From assembly GCA_022592435.1 (NCBI GenBank), contig JABYQS010000896.1:1-11563 (forward strand): DNA of 11,563 nt. The letters run 5' to 3'. Positions 1 to 8,064 of the stretch are shown here, in pieces (position 1 is the stretch's first letter; each line of letters begins with the position of its first letter). Origin of the DNA: Cerioporus squamosus (Eukaryota > Basidiomycota > Agaricomycetes > Polyporales > Polyporaceae). Under the pieces are notes generated by a model. The model saw only the letters and a list, made by a program, of their open reading frames with translations. It was not told the DNA's origin and searched no databases. The position numbers were made by a program, and so were the translations under genes.

Positions 1-398
1 GGGCTGCTCGTGGCTGGGTCACAGATTGGGATGGTTCATATGAGCCTGATGTGCCTGGAGAATGCCAAGTCAGTATGAATTGAAACACGACGTGCGAGTG
101 CAGATTCCAAAAGTCAGGACATGCTGCGGAAATGCATGGGGATCCTTCATTTCCTGGCTTTTTGGTCTAAGCGCCCACGAAAACAAAGGAAATGATAGAC
201 CTCCTCAACATTTCCCATGCATTTCCTGGCCTCTGGAATTTTTGTCCGCACGTCGTGAAACTTGGAGGTTGCGACGGCAAATTACCGGGGAAACCTAAGC
301 CAGGAGTCAGGACGAGCTCGCTAGAGCTTGCTTCGGGTCTACGTGAGTCGTTCCCTCTGCTCGAGCTCGCAATGTAGAAGTAGGGACGGAGGTGGAAG
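1..398. other. Left-edge non-coding stretch with inverted and direct short repeats
   Basis: No convincing gene is visible here; the open frames are short and differ on the two strands. The region holds a 13-bp perfect inverted repeat (arms 128-140 and 214-226, GGAAATGCATGGG and its complement). The 11-mer CATTTCCTGGC also occurs as a direct repeat at 149-159 and 220-230. A CGAGCTCGC motif occurs at about 312-320 and 360-368. It could be promoter or 5' UTR for the open frame that begins at 399, or a relic of a small element. Nothing decides between these. Confidence 0.3.
128..226. repeat. 13-bp inverted repeat with about 73-bp spacer
   Basis: Bases 128-140 (GGAAATGCATGGG) are exactly complementary to bases 214-226 (CCCATGCATTTCC). 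The match stops at both ends of the arms. The related core GGAAATG is present again at about 188, and its complement at about 150. A transcript could fold into a hairpin, but the arms are short and the loop is long. No flanking target-site duplication was seen, so a transposon end is not supported. Confidence 0.5.
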
Positions 399-794
399 AT
401 GGCGACATTCACCTTGGACGAGAGCTTTGAGCGAGCACTCGATAATGCGGGTGCCCTCGAGACGTCACTCAACAAGGTGGAATCAACGCGTATATGTATG
501 GATATGTATGGAGACAACTTTGCATTCGAGATAAATCGCCAGCTATTGCAGACACCAGTCCATCAGATACGGCTCCGTGAGGGCACAGAGGAGGTCGTCG
601 ACAGCACCGGCAGGTTTCAGGTTAAGGGCGGGGACGACGACCTCATGCTGGACCCCGGACGGTTTCTTCAGCTGAGAGTAAGAATGGAGACGGCTTGTGC
701 AAGAGGGAGAACGAGAGGGAACGGTATCGCGGCTGCACAGAGAGCGCAATCGAGGGATGCGTCTTCACAAGCGGCTTGTCACGGTAAGCTGTAG
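399..794 (+). CDS. Possible 5' exon or small ORF of unknown function
   Basis: An ATG at 399 sits in a good eukaryotic context (AAGATGGCG) and opens a 131-codon frame. The first 95 or so residues look like ordinary protein: mixed acidic and hydrophobic, with an Asp-rich GGDDD patch near residue 87. After about 685 the composition becomes Arg/Ala/Gln-rich and less protein-like. A possible splice donor, GTAAGA, lies near there, so the true exon may end around 683. I recognise no family with certainty. The position upstream of, and on the same strand as, the FunK1-like fragment at 1774-2363 allows it to be the N-terminal part of the same decayed gene. That is inference only. Confidence 0.3.
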   Translation: MATFTLDESFERALDNAGALETSLNKVESTRICMDMYGDNFAFEINRQLLQTPVHQIRLREGTEEVVDSTGRFQVKGGDDDLMLDPGRFLQLRVRMETACARGRTRGNGIAAAQRAQSRDASSQAACHGKL

Positions 795-799
795 AATGT

Positions 800-1773
800 C
801 GTCCTTCCCGCAGCAAGAGCGATCGCTGAGGTAGCCTGAGAGTAGTGGCAGGCATACGCCCGTTCATCGAGAGATAAGGAATGCGTACAGTATGCCACGA
901 CAACTCGTGAGAATGTAGGTGTACTATCCAGGCCCGTTCAGACACTCATATATGGCCTCACGAGAAGGCTCACAGTCATGAGGATCTTCCGCCGTATTGT
1001 CTCGTTATTTCGTCGCGCTTCTTGGGAGTTCGGATAATCGGGGAACGTGCTCTTGAAGGAAACTAGAAAACTGACTGGACGATGCAAATGCATGTTCTCG
1101 GCGACATAAGAGACTGTATGCGGAGTCCTGGTTAGTGAAGCTTTGAAGGTGATAGATGATTCTTGCTAATGCTCACCAGGTTCCTCACCCGGTTTCTCTG
1201 CTCCGCAGTACGATCGGTATATGAGGAGGATGAGTTGGAAGGCAAGGCATGCAGGCTGAGAATCACCGTGGAACGGAAGCAACCAGTGGGCGCTTCTCAA
1301 TAGGCGCATTTGGCGCGATCACGTGGGACAGCTCGCGTCAGTGGCTGAACGCGTCGCGTCATACTCAGGCTGCCAGCCATGTAAGTGCTGCCTGACTTCT
1401 CGGCTTATGTGCCGGGAGCTTGAAAGTAAAAGGGTGCAAATTCCATTCAATACGAAGTCTCAGAGTGCCTCGTTCACGCTGGGCATTCGAGGGCAAGCGG
1501 CGGCCGTGCAGCACGACTCCTCTGACTCCAGTGCACATGGTCATCAGGCTTCTGCTGACACGTTTGGGGTGTTAACGTACAGTCAGTAGTCATGTCGCTG
1601 GTCTTCCATTGCTCTACATATACCAACCAGACTCCTGCGCTGCTTCTGGCCGAGTAGACGCAATATGGCTTTACGTCAAGCCAGCGTTCATGCACACGTC
1701 GCCACCACTCATCCGACGCCAGCATGCCTCAGGTACCGGCATTCGATACCATAGTCAGCTCCATCGCAATCCA
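800..1773. other. Unassigned stretch with scattered coding-like fragments
   Basis: No continuous gene can be built here. On the plus strand a short stretch at about 1205-1290 reads like protein (Glu/Asp-rich, then RLRITVERKQPVGAS) before a stop at about 1291. A different frame continues for about 30 codons. An open frame at 1323-1589 has no recognisable features. Possible donors such as GTAAGC near 785 have no convincing partners. This may be the decayed middle of a gene running from 399 to 2363, or plain intergenic DNA. Confidence 0.25.
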
Positions 1774-2363
1774 ATGTCTACCTCAAGCTCAGCACCGGCT
1801 TCAGTGAGTGCAAGTCATGATGCCAGTAGGGCCAACGCTGACCGGCACCTCAGAGCAGCATCGCACTCGCGGATGACATCCAGTTCATACCCACTCGCGT
1901 GCTCGATGACCTCATGCGGAGGAGACCACTCAGCCATACCGTGACGGACGACCTCAGCTCCTTCACCATCGTTATCCTCCGAGCTCTCCTCAAACGCACC
2001 TGCAGTCACGGGCAAGCCGACCCGACGGAGGAGCGGCTCCTCTGCCTTCTCTCGGCACAATGTCCATTCGAGCTCTGGATGAATCGCCAGCAGGTCCGCG
2101 ACATACTTCAAGAGTTGGCAGAGGAGGCGGAGAACTCCGACGGGAGTGTGGATAGCCAAATCTCGACGTGCAGTCGCGATTTCGCCCCGTTCGTGCCCGC
2201 GCTCCACGAGATGCTGCAGGTGAATGACGAGCAGAGGTGGGAGATGCACCGGTTGCGCGCGGAAGGGCGGCTAGACCGGGTGAATCATAGCCTCGAGAGC
2301 ACGCACCGGTACTATGAAGACTACACAAGAGCAGTGACGAAGATACCAGAGGAGAAAGAGTAG
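1774..2363 (+). CDS. Two-exon small protein, possible FunK1-type kinase C-terminal fragment
   Basis: Exon 1 is 1774-1803 (10 codons). The intron is 1804-1853 (50 nt), with a GTGAGT donor, a CTGAC branch-like site at about 1838 and a CTCAG acceptor. Exon 2 is 1854-2363, ending in TAG. The product is 179 residues with no signal peptide or membrane segment. Residues 17-55 contain QFIPTRVLDDL followed by HTVTDDLSSF. In fungal FunK1-type kinases the region just after the activation loop reads like a QFM...L segment and then an H-x-x-x-DDLESF motif, so this could be the lower kinase lobe. The Ser-rich first 13 residues replace what would be the catalytic half, so no kinase activity is expected. The C-terminal half is acidic and helical. 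The start may be wrong, because the frame is open upstream to 1609. It could be a truncated kinase, a pseudogene 3' end or an orphan gene. Confidence 0.5.
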
Positions 2364-2584
2364 ACGGACCAGGAGACGTGGTAGTCAGCCATCCCACGAG
2401 AGGATGCCATTGACTTCTAGCTTGCGACAGGGACATCTAGGTGAGGACCATCCCGCTCCGGGAAACGCTTGCTCAGCATAGTTGATTTAGTGTCTTTGTC
2501 GTGAAATTGCTCTGCGATTATTTGAAGGAGAACTTCTAGTAATACATCTGCCATGAACATAGTTACGTCGTGAGATTCGTATAC
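2364..2584. other. Convergent intergenic region
   Basis: This 221-bp stretch separates two genes that point towards each other: the small gene ending at 2363 (+) and the sugar transporter ending at 2585 (-). It must hold both 3' untranslated regions. I see no AATAAA on either strand and no other feature. Confidence 0.4.
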
Positions 2585-4474
2585 TCAAATCTCGCTGTGC
2601 TCGACATGCAACGCGCTCTCCTTGTCGCTCGCATTGTCGGGAATCGGAGCCTTGTTCTCCTGGATATCCTCTTCGATACGCTTCTGCTGCTCCGCGCGGA
2701 CCTTGTCGCCCTCGAACACTGCGCCCGCACTCAGTTAGCACGATCGAGCCGAGTCTCACAAGATCAACGTAGGAACACGCACGGAACGCAAGCTCCTCGA
2801 GTGTCCGGTTCGAGGTCTCGGGGAAGATGAACCACACCACGAAGACCTCGAACAGGAGGAAGATGCAGTAGCTGATGTAGTACTTCCATCCGGCGTTGTT
2901 GATCCCGATGGGGTTGACGAATTGGTTGAAGAACCCGGCGGCGCGGCCCCACCACTGGAAGACGGCGATACCCTTCGCACGGGCGTGGAACGGGAACAGC
3001 TCGACAAGGTACGCTGTACACGGAGACACGTCATTAGCAGAGAATCCACACCGTCAGCAGCAGGACTCAAAAACGCACTGTAGGTGAGCGCGTTGAATCC
3101 CAGGTTGTACGCAGGACTGTAGAGGAAGATGAACGCAATAACCGCACGCGACGCGGCCTGGCTGCCCGTGATGGTGTACTGCGCGCTCGCAATCGTCCAT
3201 CCGGTAAAGATGAGCGTCAGCGAGATCGTGCACGTCAGGTACATCGTGCGCCTCCTGAACCTCGGCGCCGTCAGCGCGAGCGTCGTCGCGTTCACGAAGC
3301 CCCAGCACGTCATCGCGAGGTTGATCAGGTTCTTCGTGCGGTCGTCGTGGATCCCGACGTTGTCCAGGATGCGCGCGAGGAAGTACGACGTGAGCCCGTT
3401 CCCGCTCCACTGCGTCGCGAGCCCGAGGAACGAGCAGATGATCAGCCGGCGGCGCATGCCCGGCGCGGCGACGAGCTGGCGCCAGGAGCTCTTGGACTGC
3501 TCCTTCTCGAGCTTCAACGTCTCCTCGATCTCGGCATATTCGAGTCTGACGAACTCAGAGTTTAGGTCGCCCTCCGCGTGGTACTTGGCGAGGATAGCGT
3601 AAGCCTCCTCTCCGCGGCCTTTCGAGACGAGCCAACGCGGGGACTCGGGGAGGAACCAGATGAAGGTGATTTGGAGGAGGGAAGGGATGACTTGGAGGAC
3701 AGAAGGGATGCGCCAGCCCCAGTTGGTGGGCATCTGGAAAGTGCCGAGGGTTACGCCCGCTGCGACGATCGCGCCGATGAACCAGGAAGCGTTGAACAGG
3801 GAGCCAATGCGGGCGCGCTCCTTCGGATACGCGAGCTCTCCGATCATCGAGGAGGCTGCGACGATGGCGAACGGAATACCGAACCCAAGCAGGAAGCGTG
3901 CGATAACGAACATCGCGACTGTATGATCCAAGGCCGTAGGTCAGCCTGGGACATGAATCGAGAGAACACTCGTACGCACAGTCCTGAGATGCTGTTTGCA
4001 ATGCAGCACCGATGATCATGATCACGCTTCCAAACGCGATGGCGAATTTGCGGCCCCACTTGTCCGTAACGAAAGGGACGAATGGGAGAGAGCATATTGA
4101 ACCCAGGGAGTACAGGGCAGAGAGGAGACCGAGAATCGTGGATCGGGGATGGCCAAAGACTAGAAGTGTCAAGCTTTGAGCACACGCAGGCTAGTGGGCG
4201 AAACGACACCACTCACAAGCATCCCAGGTCGGCACGGCCTGCAAGCCGTTCATCATCGACGAGTCAAACCTGTCGCATAGACGCCTCTGTTAGATATGTG
4301 CGCCCTCGAGGAGGATCATGAAACTCACCCGCTAGTCATCTCGATGCCGATACATGTCGGGAACATGAGAAGGTACAACAGACGCAGATTGCGTTTCCTG
4401 TACCACGGCACCGTGTCCTCCTGCACAAACCGGCCCACAAGTGTGTCGTCTCCGCCAACAGCGCCGATCGCCAT
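2585..4474 (-). CDS. MFS sugar transporter (sugar porter family, lactose permease-like)
   Basis: A plasma-membrane sugar/H+ symporter of the major facilitator superfamily, normally with 12 membrane helices. Six exons join without a break: 4474-4329, 4269-4217, 4159-3980, 3918-3079, 3013-2783 and 2718-2585, giving 527 residues, the usual family length. The introns are 57-65 nt. Sugar-porter signatures are visible: D-K-WGRK after helix 2 (exon 3), RFLLGFG in helix 4 (residues 134-140), the PESPRW motif at residues 217-222, and PETSNRTLEE near residue 471 after the last helix. The DSSMMNGLQ segment (exon 2) and NWGWRIPS near residue 192 are typical of the fungal lactose-permease/hexose clade. 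The C-terminal tail is charged and cytosolic. The start ATG lies in ACAACATGG. The substrate cannot be fixed from sequence; lactose, cellobiose or a hexose are possible. An upstream CreA-type site cluster suggests glucose repression. Confidence 0.93.
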
Positions 4475-4528
4475 GTTGTCGTCGGTATCGTCGCCTCAGA
4501 GAGATCAAGGGGGAACGCGTGCGGAAGT

Positions 4529-4804
4529 CTGGGGCACAGAGAGGGACGCTCTTCCCCCGCAATCAGTGCGGGCATTATATGCTCTGAGAGAACCAGCACA
4601 CGCTCACGATGCTAAACCTGCTTGCGAAACGGTGCATTCAGTCTCAGCGCTCAGCAGGACGCGGGATGGATCATGGCGTTGGCGTTCTCGTACTGATCCA
4701 TGGAAACTCCGGGGTATCTGCTTGGCGGACAGATCCCCGCGCCGCGGGGGGGAGAGTGGGGAATATGCGTGTGTCCAGTCTCCTGCCAGTGGCCACACCC
4801 GGGG
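4529..4804 (-). promoter_or_regulatory. Cluster of CreA/Mig1-type sites upstream of the sugar transporter
   Basis: Seven matches to the carbon-catabolite repressor consensus SYGGRG (either strand) fall upstream of the transporter ATG: 4529-4534, 4555-4560, 4709-4714, 4735-4740, 4744-4749, 4756-4761 and 4799-4804. Two of them form a perfect palindrome, CCCCGCG-C-CGCGGGG, at 4735-4749. In ascomycetes, closely spaced or inverted pairs of such sites are the effective CreA targets, and basidiomycetes have Cre1/Mig1 orthologues. The motif is short and GC-rich, so some hits are expected by chance. The palindrome is the persuasive part. Confidence 0.4.
4573..4580 (-). promoter_or_regulatory. TATA-like element of the sugar transporter
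   Basis: On the minus strand the sequence ATATAATG lies about 100 bp upstream of the transporter ATG at 4474. This is a usual distance for a fungal TATA element, given a short 5' untranslated region. There is no experimental start-site information. Confidence 0.35.
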
Positions 4805-5341
4805 CGCGGGCGTCAGCAATAAGCAGTCGCGGGAGCGCAAACCCAATCCTTTTGCTATCGCAGAAGCTCAGAAGCTCTGCCGACAGGCCCATAGGAAGAT
4901 ATATCGCTGCTCTCTGGGATCGTCGAGTGAGGTCATGAGGCCAGGATATAGACGAGATGCGGAGAAAGGTCGGTGGTTATCCAGCGTCGTGGGGCCTGCC
5001 GGCGGTTTCTGGGCATCCGGCAGCTTGCTTTCGGGTGGGAGAGTCCCTATTGAACTTCCAGCCAGCGCGCTCGGTACCCGAGGGGAAGAACTTTCACCTC
5101 GACGAGAATGCCGTAGCCTATCACTACCCCGCACTTCGAACGACGATGGGTCCTGCAAGGTCCTGCACCGCTGCCGTCATAAGTCGGAGACATCAGCGAC
5201 GCTGGCAGAGGCGAGCGCGTTTGCGAGTGCTTGGAGGGGGTTGCGCCAGGTAGTGTGGGACTTAGGAACTGAAGGCCCGAGTTGCGTGTTTCATGTGCCC
5301 GGAGCTTGCGCGAAGTCCCTAGGGAGATGAACTCACGAAGA
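4805..5341. other. Unassigned stretch between the transporter promoter and the broken unknown gene
   Basis: No intact gene is recognisable. Long open frames occur on both strands but overlap each other and lack coherent protein features. On the minus strand a short helical-looking stretch at about 5266-5177 (NPLQALANALASASVADVSD then a TGA) is in the same frame as the last piece of the unknown gene at 5521-5342. It could be that gene's terminal exon after an intron with a GTGAGT donor at 5385. I could not find a fully consistent acceptor. Confidence 0.3.
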
Positions 5342-5997
5342 TCAGCACGCGGGTGGCCGACATGAGTTCGGGAATGTGTACTCACCGGCAACGCAGAAGG
5401 GTATACATAGATGATCCCAGGGGTTATCGTGGTCGATCCAGAGCGAGTATCTGTTGTAGGCATCCTGTCCCACCTGCACCGCCCACTCGGAAGGTTTTAG
5501 AATGCGATACCTGGCCTTTGGTTAAGCATCGACACCTGAATGACATGTACCAGTGCACAGGGACAGCAGTCGGCGTCCTGTCCACTGCGTCCAAGATGCT
5601 AAGAGATATGTACGTCATGTTCAGGACGAGTATTGCAGCCTCATCGGCCCGATATGAAGCCTAGCATCCCGCATACTTTCCGGGAAGACATGGCATGCCG
5701 ACGGCGTGCTGTTTTCTGCAGCTCAAGATCTCCTGCGTTGAGAGCACTTGTGAGAACATGCATGAAGATCGCACAACGCCAGGAATAAACGTGTACGACT
5801 GTGTGGGATAAGTACGCATAATTCGCCGACGATGATTCATCTGGTGGAGCAAGATTACGCACAGCGAGGGGACCGTCCAAGGCACATACGTACGGAAGCT
5901 GTGTGAACGATAGGTATATCATTGTCAAAGTGCGTGCAGGCATGAAGGGATCGTACCAGACTGTGCGTCGTGGTAGACCTGTATTCACCATGCTCAC
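5342..5997 (-). pseudogene. Broken gene of unknown family, readable in three successive frames
   Basis: Three protein-like stretches follow one another directly on the minus strand, each in a new frame. Piece A (5997 to about 5646) contains YLSHTVVHVYSWRCAIF and AGDLELQKTARRRH. Piece B (about 5645-5520) contains DEAAILVLNMTYISLSILDA. Piece C (about 5515-5342) contains RILKPSEWAVQVGQDAYNRY and then SLWIDHDNPWDHLCIPF. The joins are exact: A hits a TGA at 5643-5641 just where B becomes protein-like. B meets C inside ACCAAAGGCC, where removing one base keeps the frame. Together they read as roughly 215 residues of a helical, Trp/Tyr-rich protein with no clear membrane segment or signal peptide. 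I recognise no domain. A GTGAGT donor at 5385 may start a further intron. Either two one-base assembly errors or a young pseudogene would explain it. The N-terminus is unresolved. Confidence 0.5.
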
Positions 5998-6746
5998 TGA
6001 AGTTGATCGCTACTTCGAGCCTGAACACGCGACAATCAACTCAGTGAGGGAGCGGTGACGGGGCAATATGCACAGACTATCCGCACCTAAGATGTCCTGT
6101 ACCCTCAGCCTGGAAACCAGTAGACCGTTCGCTCACTCTCGGACGAGCAGATGGTTGCCGCGAGCCACCCCGGTAAGTGTAGGCTATAACATTGCGCATG
6201 GATGACAATTTGCACACTTTCGACAAGGGACGTAGATACAGTCTCAGTACTTACACTGCGGAAGAGCGGCGGGAATCAGTCGTCTGCCAAATCATGGTTT
6301 AAAGCCGCTTACTACGCACCATCAATGACACAGATCCACGGCCTCTCGTGACTATGCATAGACTCCTCCGTGTCTCGTCCATCGCCACAGCTATATATTC
6401 GGAACAGTAGCTGTTCACGCGAGTAGGACTCAGCGTACTAAACAAAATGATTCGCAGGAAGTGAACGCACCATCGGGCATCTCGGTAGAGCGATGTATAT
6501 AACAGACTCTGGTGTAGGAAGCATACTCAGAAAGGGCAACATGAAGAAACGAGGACAGGTGGAAGTTAGAGCTACTCTGTGCAAAGGTCAGCGAAGGGCC
6601 TCCTCTAAGAAGGCGCTGGACGACTCACATGGGAAAAAAACTGGGAAGGCAGCAAGAAAACGAAGGGACGGGCTAGATTCGAGCAAACACACAGCAAGAA
6701 GCACGCTGGCAAAGGGGGACACATCAGCACACTGGAGACGCACGGC
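5998..6746. other. Unassigned stretch downstream of SAP18
   Basis: No gene is supported. The right end, about 6500-6746, should contain the SAP18 3' untranslated region (minus strand). On the minus strand, short open stretches at about 6210-6080 and 6015-5900 might belong to the 5' part of the broken unknown gene. None carries a recognisable motif or a clean splice pair. A plus-strand frame opening at 6493 is Lys/Arg-rich and continues as the antisense of SAP18 exon 3, so it is treated as a shadow. Confidence 0.3.
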
Positions 6747-7735
6747 TCAATCATACCGGCCACGCCTCCTCGGCGGACTCCTGGACCTCGAGGCGCCCCT
6801 TCTGCCCCATCCTCCATCCCGTCGAGGCGGGGAATCCCTCCTCGGCGGTGGCACACGCCTGTCGTCCCTGTCCCTGTCTCTGTCCCTATCCCGGCCGAAG
6901 TCGCCTCGTCCACCACCACGTCCGCCACGCGGCCCAGGACCCTCGGGACCAGAGTTCCCGCGCCAATGCCCGCCTCCGCCACGTCCTAGCCCAGGGCCCG
7001 CTCCCGGTCCAGGATTGGCTGCAACGCCCCCGCCCCAGCCAGCATCCCCCCGCACACCCCCGGGAGCCTTCCACCCATTCGCCGGCGGGCCCGCACTGCC
7101 CTTGATCGACAGCTCACCGCCGGGCCCCGTCGGCACCGTCACGCCCTTCGGGAGCTGCACCATGACGCACAGATAGTCCCCGGGGACGAAGCGCAGCTCG
7201 TCGAGCGTCCTGTCCTGCTCCGCATTTGTGGTCGACTCCGCCTCGGCGTCCTCGAGGAGGCGTGGGGCGGGGTGGTCGAGCGTGCCCGGCTCGCCGAGGA
7301 TGTCGCGCGAGTAGACGGTCCCGAGGTCTTTTTGGGAGAAGCGGCCGCGGGAGGCGGAGTCTGCGAAGACGGCGCGGAAGGAGTAGCGCGCGAGGGGATG
7401 GCGGTACTCGGTCGAGTTGGGCGCGGAGGAGCGGAGGGTGGTGAGCACTTCGCGCAGGGTGGCGTCCCGCCTGACGCGTCATGCGTGTGAGCTCGTGCAT
7501 CTGTGCCATGCAATAGTGTTACGCACCAGGTGTATATCTGCTGCTCGTCTGCAAGCGGGAGAGGCCCGTCCTCGAACTGGTTCAGTCGGTGGTAGGTTCC
7601 AATCTTGACGAACGTTCGGATGAGGAACGGGGCAGTCTGCACGTAGCTGTGAGATTCTGTACGCGAACGAAGACCGGCGTGACGCACCTTCTCCCTGTCC
7701 ACGATGGGTTTTCCTGCGGGCGTAGAGTCCTCCAT
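6747..7735 (-). CDS. SAP18: SAP18: Sin3/HDAC- and splicing-associated protein with RGG/RD/SR tail
   Basis: SAP18 is a nuclear adaptor with a ubiquitin-like fold. In animals it belongs to the Sin3-histone deacetylase complex and to the ASAP/PSAP complexes with RNPS1 and Acinus or Pinin on spliced mRNA. Exons are 7735-7688, 7636-7527 and 7470-6747, giving 293 residues. Introns of 51 and 56 nt have GTGCGT donors. The start ATG lies in GTCATGGAG. SAP18 landmarks in order: VDREK (12-16), TAPFLIRTF (17-25), YHRLNQF (31-37), QIYTWRDATLREV (49-61), YSFRAVF (82-88), KDLG (100-103) and FVPGDYLCVMV (147-157). The domain ends near residue 165. The tail from about 185 to 293 is Gly/Arg-rich, with RGG boxes (234-241), an uninterrupted RD repeat (246-255) and an SRSRSPPRRR end. 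Human SAP18 is about 153 residues and lacks this tail. The tail probably binds RNA or splicing factors, which is inference. The reading frame is intact. Confidence 0.92.
6868..6905 (-). repeat. Low-complexity hexamer repeat encoding an Arg-Asp run
   Basis: Within SAP18 exon 3 the plus strand shows near-repeats of CCTGTC/TCTGTC. On the coding strand they are read as CGG/AGG/AGA-GAC codons for about five Arg-Asp pairs. This resembles the RD/RE runs of U1-70K-type and other splicing proteins. Such a tract is prone to length variation between strains. Confidence 0.55.
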
Positions 7736-8064
7736 GACCACTTCGCAGAGAACAGATGCTGATGCCGAGTACTGAGTGGACGAGTCGCAACTCCAAGTGC
7801 CAACTTGAACAAGCTCGTCTCGCGCTGCCGCTCATGTGCATTACGTAAGCGCTCCACCACAGTATGTCGGCGCTTCTCGCGCTGAGCTGGTTGTTTCCCC
7901 CGCCGTCCCCGGACAGACTCGGTGGCAGACACGCCGGCTGACAGCACGCATCCTCAGTCCAGACCAGAACGAACGTTTTATATGATGCTTGTCTCTTGAT
8001 CGTCTCAACTTCAACGTGCGTGCATCTTCCTCTCTACCAGTAACCAGACCGTCTCCTGTCCACC
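7736..8064. promoter_or_regulatory. Bidirectional promoter region between SAP18 and the AlkB-like gene
   Basis: The two genes diverge from this 329-bp stretch, so it must contain both promoters and both 5' untranslated regions. A TATA-like sequence for the AlkB gene lies at 7976-7983. No clear TATA is visible on the SAP18 side, as is common for housekeeping genes. Open frames through the stretch are shadows. Confidence 0.5.
7976..7983 (+). promoter_or_regulatory. TATA-like element of the AlkB-like gene
   Basis: TTTTATAT lies about 82 bp upstream of the AlkB ATG at 8065, in an otherwise GC-rich context. Its spacing fits a fungal TATA element with a transcription start about 40-50 bp before the ATG. 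Confidence 0.4.

Noticed and set aside
2801..2820. GGTTCGAGGTC resembling a tRNA T-loop
   Set aside because: It lies inside the transporter exon encoding the PETSNRTLEE motif, and no acceptor stem or D-loop surrounds it.
4296..5330. 344-codon open frame on the plus strand
   Set aside because: It begins antisense to the first exon of the intact sugar transporter, uses atypical Arg/Ser-rich composition and carries no motif. The length is explained by GC-rich sequence with few stops.
5047..5463. 138-codon minus-strand frame overlapping the broken unknown gene
   Set aside because: It competes with piece C (SLWIDHDNPW) over the same bases and is much less protein-like there. I kept only the possibility of a terminal exon near 5177.
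6493..7176. 227-codon plus-strand frame with Pro-rich second half
   Set aside because: The Pro-rich part is the exact antisense of the Gly/Arg-rich SAP18 tail (GGN/CGN codons read as CCN). The SAP18 frame is supported by the family match and splicing.
7226..7490. Plus-strand Arg/Gly-rich frames of 72 codons
   Set aside because: They are antisense shadows of the SAP18 domain exon, with no start context or motif.
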